Source: Legionellaceae bacterium
Lineage (GTDB): Bacteria > Pseudomonadota > Gammaproteobacteria > Legionellales > Legionellaceae
NCBI GenBank assembly: GCA_029210085.1
Contig: JARGPP010000007.1
Coordinates: forward strand, 1 to 64,000
Direction of reading: 5' to 3'
Length of the DNA stretch: 64,000 nt
In this document: piece by piece, positions 28,316-36,613 of the stretch
Position numbering within the stretch: the first letter of the stretch is position 1
How the letters are laid out: each line of letters begins with the position of its first letter
Made by a program: the position numbers and the translations under genes
Notes under the pieces: generated by a model
What the model saw: the letters and a program-made list of their open reading frames with translations, nothing else
Databases searched by the model: none
What the model was told of the DNA's origin: nothing

Positions 28316-29971
28316 TTAGTGTCCGTTTTTAGGATCAATCGCGCTAAATAATTCAGGATTATCTGAGTAATCAATAGGCACATCAATGAGTACGGGTTTT
28401 TTAGATGCAAGCGCTTGTTGATAGACTGATTTGAATTCATCGGGATGATTAAGTTCTAAACCAACAGCACCAAATGCTTTTGCAAAATCAGGAATATTTA
28501 CTTGCCCGAGTTGAACGCCACTTTCGCGGTGGTATTTCATACGTTCTTGTTCTAAGACCATGTTATAAGTACCATCACGCCAGATAAAATGAACGAATTT
28601 AATGTTTTCACGAACAGCTGTATTCAATTCCATCGCACTAAATAAAAAGCCACCATCTCCAGACATCGAAATAATGTTGCCTTTGGGGTTTGCATAGTGG
28701 CAAGCAATCGCCCATGGCAAAGCAACACCGAGCGTTTGTTGTCCATTACTAAATAAAAGTTGATGAGGCCGAAAAGATAAAAAGTAGCGAGCCATCCACA
28801 TATAAATGCTGCCAATATCACAGCAGATAGTGGTGTCATCATCAATGATTTGATGTAGCTCATGGATAAAACGCAATGGATGAATAGGTGTATTAGAATA
28901 GTTTTTTCCGGATGCTATTTTATTTGTTAAAGCTTGTTGTGCTTGGGTAATCTGTGGGATGTTATGGATATTTTTACGTGATTTGAGCAATTGTTGAAGC
29001 TGCGCTATGTTTTCAGCAATGTCACCTAGCAGCTCGCAAATAGGATGATAAGTTTCATCTAGTTGGCTAGCCGTATAATCAATATGAATAATATTTTTGT
29101 TATTTTTTGCATTCCAGATTTGTGTATCATATTCAACAGAGCAAAATCCAATACACAAAACGACATCAGCTGCGTCCAGTATGTCATCGCCCGGTTGGTT
29201 TTTAAAAAGTCCAACACGGCCCATGAAACAGTCGAGCTCATCAAGTGAAATGGCGCCTGCTGCTTGATAAGTACTAATAACTGCAATGGGTATATGTTTG
29301 AGCAAAGAGCGAATAGCTTGGGTATTATTGGGTTTGCTTGCATCCATGCCGAGTAGAAGGACAGGCTGTTTTGCATGGTTCATTAAATAAGCGGCCCGTG
29401 TGATATCAGTTTGAGGTGCGGTGCCATAATGGGGTTCTGATAAGTTAGGGAGTGGTTTGTGCTGAGTTAATTGACTCGACACATCTTGTGGCAAACTGAT
29501 AAAACAGGCTCCTTGACGAGGAGCTACGGCATGCCGGAAAGCATTAGCAACAACTTCGGGTATATTATGTGCTGAGAAAATTTCAACACTTTGTTTTGTG
29601 ACCGAGCTCATGAGCGCTACATTATTCATACCTTGGTGTGAATGTTTTAAAATCATAGATTGGGGGACATTGCCGCCAATGGCAACGATAGGATCTCCTT
29701 CTGTTGTCGCTGTTAATAGGCCTGTGGTTAGGTTTGAAACACCAGGACCTGATGTAACAAGAACCACCCCCGGCTTTCCTGTTAATCGTCCATAAGCCCC
29801 TGCTATAAAAGCTGCATTTTGTTCATGACGACAAGTAATCAATTGAATATTAGAATCTAGAAGCGCATCAAAAACCGCATCAATTTTAGCACCTGGAATA
29901 CCAAATATGTATTGAACACCTTGTGCTTCTAGGCATTGGATGAGTAAACGAGCACCGGTTACTTGAGGCAT
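28316..29971 (-). CDS. alsS: catabolic acetolactate synthase (ThDP-dependent)
   Basis: This enzyme condenses two pyruvates to acetolactate. The 551-residue protein has the Pyr domain with FGIPGAKID and the ThDP-activating Glu in CRHEQNAAF (about residue 49), a central domain, and a PP domain with GDGGFLFSAMELNTAV and the Mg/ThDP segment near 425-455. GIPGAKID and single-gene size without a regulatory subunit point to the FAD-independent AlsS/BudB type. No acetolactate decarboxylase (alsD/budA) is adjacent. A DoxX-like gene precedes it by 13 bp in the same operon. Confidence 0.88.
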   Translation of the reverse strand: MPQVTGARLLIQCLEAQGVQYIFGIPGAKIDAVFDALLDSNIQLITCRHEQNAAFIAGAYGRLTGKPGVVLVTSGPGVSNLTTGLLTATTEGDPIVAIGGNVPQSMILKHSHQGMNNVALMSSVTKQSVEIFSAHNIPEVVANAFRHAVAPRQGACFISLPQDVSSQLTQHKPLPNLSEPHYGTAPQTDITRAAYLMNHAKQPVLLLGMDASKPNNTQAIRSLLKHIPIAVISTYQAAGAISLDELDCFMGRVGLFKNQPGDDILDAADVVLCIGFCSVEYDTQIWNAKNNKNIIHIDYTASQLDETYHPICELLGDIAENIAQLQQLLKSRKNIHNIPQITQAQQALTNKIASGKNYSNTPIHPLRFIHELHQIIDDDTTICCDIGSIYMWMARYFLSFRPHQLLFSNGQQTLGVALPWAIACHYANPKGNIISMSGDGGFLFSAMELNTAVRENIKFVHFIWRDGTYNMVLEQERMKYHRESGVQLGQVNIPDFAKAFGAVGLELNHPDEFKSVYQQALASKKPVLIDVPIDYSDNPELFSAIDPKNGH

Positions 29972-29984
29972 AAAAGTGTCCTAT

Positions 29985-30425
29985 TTATGTTTTTATATTC
30001 CATAAAAAAGCATTTAAACTTGGGCTGGGTAAAATAAAATTAAGTAGTAAAAGCAAAGCGCCTAGGGTAGCGGTTAAATTAGCAATAAAAATGATCATGT
30101 TTAGTCGACGAAGTTCGCCTTCATGCATCCAAAAAGCATGAAAAATGAAAACAGCAATGAGATTAAAAGGAATGAGTACTATGGCAGCTATCTGAACATA
30201 AATGCCAATCATCAATAAGCAGCCTGCGATGCTTTGGATAAAAATGCCAAGGGTTAATAAAATAGATGGAAGAGGGATGTTTCGAGTGACCATGAAATCT
30301 CGAGTTGCTTGCCAATGCCAAGCATTCCAAACACCAAAAAAAGCAAAATAGAAACCGATTAAAAAAGCACCGAGTGTCGGAGAAATTAATAATATTGCGT
30401 GGGTGAGATATGTTAAATCCATCAA
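29985..30425 (-). CDS. DoxX-like four-helix inner-membrane protein
   Basis: The 146-residue product is almost entirely hydrophobic, with about four membrane helices (roughly 8-30, 50-75, 77-98 and 110-132) and the short conserved loop FHAFWMHEG near residue 95, which resembles DoxX/YphA-family proteins. Those proteins are linked to quinone or thiol redox in some bacteria, but no activity can be assigned here. It starts the operon with the acetolactate synthase. Confidence 0.75.
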   Translation of the reverse strand: MMDLTYLTHAILLISPTLGAFLIGFYFAFFGVWNAWHWQATRDFMVTRNIPLPSILLTLGIFIQSIAGCLLMIGIYVQIAAIVLIPFNLIAVFIFHAFWMHEGELRRLNMIIFIANLTATLGALLLLLNFILPSPSLNAFLWNIKT

Positions 30426-30631
30426 ATAAGTGCCTTTAGGTTATGATTTTATTTCCAAAAGATGGAATGCTTCATTTAAGCGTAGTCAAGAAATGGCTAT
30501 GTTTAAAGCGAGTCTTTAACTTATTTTTTATAGAAGCCTTTATGGAGAAAACAAAGACGTCGCATTGCAATCTTGATACACTACAGACAGATTTAAATAC
30601 ACAATTAATATGACTTGTCAGTAAGGAGATT

Positions 30632-31216
30632 ATGATGACATTTACCCTACCCGCTTTACCTTACGCGATGGATGCATTAGCACCACATATGTCGCAAGAA
30701 ACCCTTGAATATCACTATGGGAAGCATCATCAGACTTATGTAACGAATTTAAATAACTTGGTTGAAGGCACCGATTTTTCGGGTATGACACTTGAAGATA
30801 TTATTAAAACAGCTTCAGGGGGTATTTTTAATAATGCAGCACAGGTTTGGAATCACAGTTTTTTTTGGCAGTGTTTAACTCCAGAAAGTTATGGTGAGCC
30901 AAGAGGTGCATTATTACAAGCTATTCAAGAGGCATTCGGCTCGTTTGCAACATTTAAAGAGCAATTTACAGATGCAGCTGTTAAAACATTTGGCTCTGGT
31001 TGGGCGTGGCTGGTTCAAGATGAAAAGGGAGCGCTACGCATTATCAGTACAAGCAACGCCGGTAACCCAATGACATCAGGTCTAAAACCGCTTTTAACCT
31101 GTGATGTATGGGAACATGCTTATTACATTGATTACCGTAACCGACGCCCTGATTATTTACAGGCATTTTGGTCGCTGGTGCATTGGGATTTTGTGAGCGA
31201 ACAATTAGGCCAATAA
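30632..31216 (+). CDS. sodB: superoxide dismutase [Fe]
   Basis: SodB dismutates superoxide in the cytoplasm. The 194-residue protein has the metal ligands His (HYGKHHQTYV, about 28), His (VWNHSFFW, about 75), and Asp/His in DVWEHAYYIDY (about 158-162). AAQVWNHSFFWQ is the iron-type signature. It has AAGGAG before two possible ATGs (30632 and 30635). argD follows after 12 nt on the same strand, an unusual pairing. Confidence 0.96.
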   Translation: MMTFTLPALPYAMDALAPHMSQETLEYHYGKHHQTYVTNLNNLVEGTDFSGMTLEDIIKTASGGIFNNAAQVWNHSFFWQCLTPESYGEPRGALLQAIQEAFGSFATFKEQFTDAAVKTFGSGWAWLVQDEKGALRIISTSNAGNPMTSGLKPLLTCDVWEHAYYIDYRNRRPDYLQAFWSLVHWDFVSEQLGQ

Positions 31217-31228
31217 GGAGAATATGCG

Positions 31229-32395
31229 ATGGCACTCACAACAACCTACAATCCACTTCCCGTTGCCTTTACGCATGGGAAAGGTATTTTTTTATACGAT
31301 CAAGCAGGTAAAGCATACCTGGATGGTTTAAGTGGAATTGCGGTGTGTGGTCTGGGTCATGCGCATCCTAAAGTAACAGCGACTATTCAGAAACAAGCAG
31401 CTCAATTATTACATACTTCAAATGCGTATCATATCTTAGAGCAAGAAGCGTTGGCTAAAAAAATAACAGACTTGACCGGTATGGATGAAATGTTTTTTTG
31501 TAATTCAGGCTCAGAAGCCAATGAAACTGCAATTAAACTTACACGTCTGTATGGGCATAAAAAAGGAATTGATACACCCTCTGTTATTGTAATGAAAGGT
31601 GCTTTTCATGGTCGCTCACTAGCAACCTTAACGGCGACTGGTGGGCGGAAACATCAAGCAGGATTTGAACCTTTGGTGCCAGGTTTTGTGCGAGCCCCTT
31701 ATAATGATATAGAAGCAATCCAAATGATTGCGGCTAATCGTTCAGATGTTGTTGCTGTTATGCTTGAGCCAATTCAAGGCGAAGGAGGCGTTATTGTTGG
31801 TGATGAAGCTTATCTCCATGCTGTATCTGCATTATGTAAGGCGAATAATTGGCTTTTAATCATGGATGAAGTACAAACAGGAAATGGTCGAACGGGTCAT
31901 TTGTTTGCATCTTTAGGGCTTGGCATCGTACCTGATATATTAACAACAGCAAAAGGGCTTGGGAACGGTGTTCCAATTGGAGCTTGTTTAATCGGCGAGC
32001 GTGCTTCAGGATTATTTAAGCCAGGTAGTCATGGTTCAACTTTTGGAGGTAATCCTTTGGCTTGTGCCACAGCACGTACGGTATTAGATGTGATTATTCA
32101 AGATAAATTGTGTGAGCGAGCAGCACAGTTGGGCTTGAAACTGAAGCAAGCATTAACTCAAAATATAGGCGATCATCCTCAGGTACATGGTATTCGTGGA
32201 AAAGGATTAATGCTTGGGATTGAGTTAAATAGGCCTGCTGCTGATATGCGCTTAATAGGTCTTGAAGAAGGGATACTATTTAATGTAACAGCCGAAAAAG
32301 TTGTGCGGCTTTTGCCGCCGCTGATTATGACTGACAGTGAGCTGGATGAATTAATTGCTCGATTAATACGCACATTTGAGCGTTTTTTGGACTGA
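31229..32395 (+). CDS. argD: acetylornithine / N-succinyldiaminopimelate aminotransferase family
   Basis: A class III PLP aminotransferase of 388 residues. YLDGLSGIAVCGLGHAHP near the N-terminus, FCNSGSEANE for the cofactor phosphate, IMDEVQTGNGRTG, and the Schiff-base lysine in LTTAKGLGNG (about 248) identify the ArgD group. It would act in arginine synthesis or use a related substrate. No other arg gene is adjacent. It may be read from the sodB promoter, since only 12 nt separate them, with AAGGAG present upstream. Confidence 0.9.
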   Translation: MALTTTYNPLPVAFTHGKGIFLYDQAGKAYLDGLSGIAVCGLGHAHPKVTATIQKQAAQLLHTSNAYHILEQEALAKKITDLTGMDEMFFCNSGSEANETAIKLTRLYGHKKGIDTPSVIVMKGAFHGRSLATLTATGGRKHQAGFEPLVPGFVRAPYNDIEAIQMIAANRSDVVAVMLEPIQGEGGVIVGDEAYLHAVSALCKANNWLLIMDEVQTGNGRTGHLFASLGLGIVPDILTTAKGLGNGVPIGACLIGERASGLFKPGSHGSTFGGNPLACATARTVLDVIIQDKLCERAAQLGLKLKQALTQNIGDHPQVHGIRGKGLMLGIELNRPAADMRLIGLEEGILFNVTAEKVVRLLPPLIMTDSELDELIARLIRTFERFLD

Positions 32396-32421
32396 AGATT
32401 GCCGGTTGTAGGCAGCGCCTT

Positions 32422-33165
32422 TTAAGTTAAGCGCTGTCTTAAAACCTCGTATAAACAAATACCCGTTGCAACAGAAACGTTTAAACTCGATACTTGCCCT
32501 TGCATTGGAAGTGCAAATAAATCATCACAAACATCTCGTGTGAGGCGACGAAGGCCTGGTCCTTCAGCGCCCATGACAAGAGCAGTTGATGTCTGTTTAT
32601 AGTCGATGTCATAGACTGACTGAGTAGCCTCACCCGCTGCACCATAAACCCAAACACCAGCTTCTTTAAGGGTTTTGATAGAGCGTGCTAAATTTGTTAC
32701 ACGAATAAACGGCATGGACTCTGCGGCACCAGAGGCGACCTTACTGACAACAGGTGTAATATCAGCACTGTTATCTTTTGGGGTGATAACAAAGTTAACA
32801 CCAGCAGCGTCAGCGCTGCGCAGACAGGCGCCAAGATTATGTGGGTCAGTAACACCATCTAGAATTAAAATTAGAGCAGGTTTTTGTGCTGCTTCTAAGA
32901 GTTCTGGTAAATCTGCCTCAATATAAGGTTTCAGAGGTTCTGCTTCAGCAATAATCCCTTGGTGTGCTATGTCACCAAAGCGTTGTCTGAGCGTTTCAGG
33001 CGCAAGTGACTCGATTGGGATATTGGCCTTTTGTGCGGCATTGAGTACATCTTGCAAACGTTTATCAGCTCTATTTTTGCTTACGTATAGCTTGTATGTT
33101 TGCCTTAGGGGATTGTTAATAAGCGCTAAGACTGGGTGAAGACCATAAACTAAATGTTCAGCCAT
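32422..33165 (-). CDS. rlmB: 23S rRNA (guanosine-2'-O-)-methyltransferase RlmB
   Basis: RlmB methylates G2251 in the peptidyl-transferase region of 23S rRNA (E. coli numbering). I prefer ATG 33165 (247 aa, MAEHLVYGLHP), which aligns with family starts; an ATG at 33177 is also open. The SpoU knot motifs are DGVTDPHNLGACLRSADAAG, LVMGAEGPGLRRL and SSLNVSVATGICLYE. It overlaps the end of rnr by 8 nt, matching the rnr-rlmB operon of other gammaproteobacteria. Confidence 0.96.
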   Translation of the reverse strand: MAEHLVYGLHPVLALINNPLRQTYKLYVSKNRADKRLQDVLNAAQKANIPIESLAPETLRQRFGDIAHQGIIAEAEPLKPYIEADLPELLEAAQKPALILILDGVTDPHNLGACLRSADAAGVNFVITPKDNSADITPVVSKVASGAAESMPFIRVTNLARSIKTLKEAGVWVYGAAGEATQSVYDIDYKQTSTALVMGAEGPGLRRLTRDVCDDLFALPMQGQVSSLNVSVATGICLYEVLRQRLT

Positions 33166-35371
33166 TTTCTTTCTCATCTAATTGTTGTTTTAATACCGGT
33201 TCAAAGTCTATTTTTCGCTCATCTAAATCAACACGGGCAACTAATACCGTCATAGGATCGCCAAGGCGATAAGTGTGGCCTGTACGCTCACCTACTAATC
33301 GGTGTTTGACCGCATCAAAAGCATAATAATCGCTACTCAGAGACGTAACATGAACGAGGCCCTCGACATAAATCTCATTGAGTTCAACAAAGATTCCAAA
33401 GCCGGTGACGCCTGCAATTTTACCTTCAAACACTTGTCCTATTTTTGACTGCATATATTCGCACTTCAGCCAAGTCGTCACTTCACGAGTGGCTTCATCA
33501 GCACGTCGTTCAGTGGATGAGCTGTGCTTCCCAAGACGGCTCATTTCGTTATCGTCGTATGCAAATCCTTCAGGAGATTGATGGTCAAGAAGATGTCCAA
33601 TAGCTCTGTGAATGAGTAAGTCAGGATAACGACGTATGGGAGAAGTAAAGTGTGTATAAGCAGGGTATGCAAGGCCAAAATGCCCACCGTTAGCTTCGAT
33701 GTATTGCGCTTGTTTGAGTGAACGGAGCATGACAGTTTCAATTAAATGTCGCTCAGGTTTTTCACCTACGGCAAGTAACGTTGCTTGGAAGTTCTTGGGG
33801 GTGGGTTTTTTTCCGCCGGTTAACGTCAGACCAAACTCACCCAAAAATTGTCTAAGAGCGATGAGTTTGTCATCAGCCGGAGCTGGATGAACTCGGTAGA
33901 GCGTCGGGATATCTGCTTTTTCAAGAAAACGGGCAGTTGCTACATTCGCAGCTAACATACATTCTTCAATTAGGCGATGTGCATCATTTCGAATAACAGG
34001 AATAATACGTTCTATTTTGCGGTGTTCATCAAAAATAATCCGAGTTTCGGTTGTATTAAAGTCCATAGCGCCACGTGCTTTACGTGTTTTAAGTAGAACA
34101 TGATAGAGTGCATATAAGTTTTTTAAAGCAGGAAAAATAAGGTCTTGATTCTCTAATTCACAGGAGTCTTGTTTAAGCCATTTATCCACTTGCGTATAAG
34201 TCAGGCGTGCTTTTGAATGAATGACGCCACGATAAACCCGTGAACGTTGAATCTTACCTGTAGGTGTAATGGCCATTTCCATCACCATACAAAGTCTGTC
34301 TACTTTGGGTTTGAGTGAGCAAATGCCATTGGATAAGACTTCGGGTAACATGGGAACAACGTTTTCAGGAAAATAGACAGAGTTACCGCGACGAGCCGCT
34401 TCTTTATCTAAAGGTGAATGGATAGCGACATAATGACTGACATCAGCAATAGCGACGTAAAGTTGATAGCCTCCTTTAGGTTTAGGCTTACAGTACACCG
34501 CATCATCAAAGTCTTTCGCATCTTCACCATCAATTGTAACAAAGGGCAGATGGCGAAGGTCTGTACGTTGCTTAATGTCTGACTCATGAACTCTATCAGG
34601 CACATCTTTCAGTGATGCGTGTACATCATCAGGCCATTCGGTTGGAATGCCATGCGCCAAAATAGCAACCTTAATTTCCATCCCGGGAGCCATATGTTCG
34701 CCTAAAATTTGAATCACTTTCCCGATGGCATCTGTATGTTTGTTGGGATAGCTTAATATTTCAACCAGAACAACTTGTCCTGTTACTGCCTGATTTGTGT
34801 GCTCAGGTGGAATTGAGATATCTTGGGTTAAGCGTTTACTATCTGGGGCAACAAAGTGAATGCCTTGATCTGAGAAAAAACGTCCAACAACCCGAGGGTT
34901 GGCATGTTCGATGACTTCATGAATTTTACACTCAGGGCGCCCTCTGCGATCAACACCTGTCTGGTGAACAAGTACGGTATCACCGTGCATAACAGCACGC
35001 ATTTCGCGTGGTGAAATTAATAGATCTTTTTGATCGTCATCTGGAATAAAAAAGCCAAATCCATCAGGATGTGCTTGGATAGTCCCACGTTGCAGGTTAA
35101 TTTTATCCAGTAAACAATAGCGTCCTTTTCTATCTTGCATCAGTTGGCTGTCACGCAGCATGGCGCGTAAGCGAAACCCGAGTGCATCTTGCTCTGCTGT
35201 TTTTGAGAGATTCAGAGACGAGATGAGTTGCTTTTTAGAGATCGGACGCCCGAAAGTTTTGAGTGTTTCTAAAATAAACTCACGACTAGGGATAGGATCG
35301 GCATATTTTTCCCGTTCTCTTTGATGAAATGGATCCTGTTTATGGCGCGAGGATTTTGATTTTTTAGTCAC
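33158..35371 (-). CDS. rnr: ribonuclease R
   Basis: RNase R is a processive 3'-5' exoribonuclease that degrades structured RNA. The 737-residue protein begins with a basic tract (KKSKSSRHKQ), then a winged-helix domain, cold-shock domains with HPDGFGFFIPDD, the RNB catalytic core with GEDAKDFDDAVYC near residue 290, and a C-terminal S1 domain (GQVFEGKIAGVTGFGIFVEL). All acidic catalytic residues of the RNB signature are visible. rlmB follows in the same operon. Confidence 0.96.
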   Translation of the reverse strand: MTKKSKSSRHKQDPFHQREREKYADPIPSREFILETLKTFGRPISKKQLISSLNLSKTAEQDALGFRLRAMLRDSQLMQDRKGRYCLLDKINLQRGTIQAHPDGFGFFIPDDDQKDLLISPREMRAVMHGDTVLVHQTGVDRRGRPECKIHEVIEHANPRVVGRFFSDQGIHFVAPDSKRLTQDISIPPEHTNQAVTGQVVLVEILSYPNKHTDAIGKVIQILGEHMAPGMEIKVAILAHGIPTEWPDDVHASLKDVPDRVHESDIKQRTDLRHLPFVTIDGEDAKDFDDAVYCKPKPKGGYQLYVAIADVSHYVAIHSPLDKEAARRGNSVYFPENVVPMLPEVLSNGICSLKPKVDRLCMVMEMAITPTGKIQRSRVYRGVIHSKARLTYTQVDKWLKQDSCELENQDLIFPALKNLYALYHVLLKTRKARGAMDFNTTETRIIFDEHRKIERIIPVIRNDAHRLIEECMLAANVATARFLEKADIPTLYRVHPAPADDKLIALRQFLGEFGLTLTGGKKPTPKNFQATLLAVGEKPERHLIETVMLRSLKQAQYIEANGGHFGLAYPAYTHFTSPIRRYPDLLIHRAIGHLLDHQSPEGFAYDDNEMSRLGKHSSSTERRADEATREVTTWLKCEYMQSKIGQVFEGKIAGVTGFGIFVELNEIYVEGLVHVTSLSSDYYAFDAVKHRLVGERTGHTYRLGDPMTVLVARVDLDERKIDFEPVLKQQLDEKENG

Positions 35372-35413
35372 AGTATTCTAAGACAGTAGACGAAGATAGA
35401 TTGAGTCTAACAT

Positions 35414-35899
35414 TTATTGTGCCTTTTGGGGTAATTCGAAACCACGACGGCTAATATAAGCAGTTAATGCTGCTAGAGGCATATTCTCACCAGCCCAGAA
35501 TACCCCTTGTGTTTTCTCTGGACGAGCCGTTATTGGCCATTCACAAGCAGCAAGTGTTTGTTCACAAGATACTTGTTGTTCGTGTCCAGGTCTTGATTCG
35601 ATGCAGCTGAGATCGAAAGCTTTGTCTTCTAGCGCAAGGGCCGACCAATAGTTTGCTTGAAGACGACTGCTCCACCCGGCATGGTTGTCTTTTTCTGACA
35701 TGGGGTGTGTTATCCACAGATCAGCCTCAGAGAGGTTGTGTAACATGATAATTCGCGGGGAGCCAGCAGGTAGATTAATGGAATCACCTTTTATAACAAA
35801 AGGTTTGCACGTGCTTGGAAAAATTTCTTCTGCTTGTGCAGAGGTTGTTATTGTGCAGCATAAGCAAAAAAAAGTTATTAATGAAGAAAAGTAGCGCAT
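35414..35899 (-). CDS. exported cysteine-containing protein of unknown function
   Basis: I do not recognise this 161-residue protein. It has a signal peptide (MRYFSSLITFFCLCCTITTS, cleavage near AQAEE). The mature part has four cysteines (STCKPF, LSCIES, VSCEQT, AACEW) that could form two disulfides, and conserved-looking stretches IIMLHNLSEADLWITHP and LQANYWSALALEDKAFDLSC. It lies 43 bp downstream of where rnr starts on the same strand and is divergent from the DUF4254 gene. A periplasmic location is likely. Confidence 0.75.
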   Translation of the reverse strand: MRYFSSLITFFCLCCTITTSAQAEEIFPSTCKPFVIKGDSINLPAGSPRIIMLHNLSEADLWITHPMSEKDNHAGWSSRLQANYWSALALEDKAFDLSCIESRPGHEQQVSCEQTLAACEWPITARPEKTQGVFWAGENMPLAALTAYISRRGFELPQKAQ

Positions 35900-35971
35900 A
35901 TTATATCTCTTGAAATTGAACTTGTCAGATTTAGGTAAGTGATAAGTTTAGCATAATCAGCGCAAGGGTGA

Positions 35972-36613
35972 ATGCAAACTGTTCATATGGTAGGATTAGC
36001 TTTTCGTTTTGATTCTGGGTGTTTTGTGGAAAAAAAAGTAGATGTGTCCTCTATTACAATTTTACATCGTGAAGCAATTGTTGCTTGGAAGACGTCTGGA
36101 GTATTGTTAAATGCATCAGGGTTTTTAGCGCTTGTTGAACGTAATCATGCATTTAATTATCAGCTTTGGCATGCTGAAGATAAAGCGCGTCGTGAAGATA
36201 TGGGCCATAGTTTTGTTTATCACGCAAAACGCGATATTGATGGGTATAATCAGAAGCGTAATGATTGCATGGAAGCAATGGATGATTATTTAGTGGCTTT
36301 ACTTAAGCCGATAGGGCCAGATGATTGTCCTGTACACTCGGAAACACCGGGAATGATGATTGATAGGTTGTCTATTTTGGCATTGAAACATTATCATATG
36401 GCGGAACAAGCAATGCGCAAAGATGTTGATGATATTCACCGAGAGCAGTGCTTAAAAAAATTAGATGTTATTGTTGAGCAGAGCACACAGTTATCAGCTT
36501 GCCTAGATAATTTACTGCAAGAAACAGTGCGTCATACACGTACATTTCGAATCTATAGGCAGTTTAAGATGTACAATTCAGCGCATTTGAATCCTGAGTT
36601 ATACGGCAATTGA
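35972..36613 (+). CDS. DUF4254 family protein
   Basis: The 213-residue protein contains the stretch ETPGMMIDRLSILALKHYHM (about residues 127-146), the core signature of DUF4254, plus NYQLWHAEDKARREDMG, typical of its N-terminal half. It is predicted all-helical and cytoplasmic. In other bacteria DUF4254 genes often neighbour surface polysaccharide or glycosyltransferase genes, but none is next to it here. Its last 15 nt overlap the 3' end of the converging large membrane-protein gene. No enzymatic motif is known. Confidence 0.8.
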   Translation: MQTVHMVGLAFRFDSGCFVEKKVDVSSITILHREAIVAWKTSGVLLNASGFLALVERNHAFNYQLWHAEDKARREDMGHSFVYHAKRDIDGYNQKRNDCMEAMDDYLVALLKPIGPDDCPVHSETPGMMIDRLSILALKHYHMAEQAMRKDVDDIHREQCLKKLDVIVEQSTQLSACLDNLLQETVRHTRTFRIYRQFKMYNSAHLNPELYGN

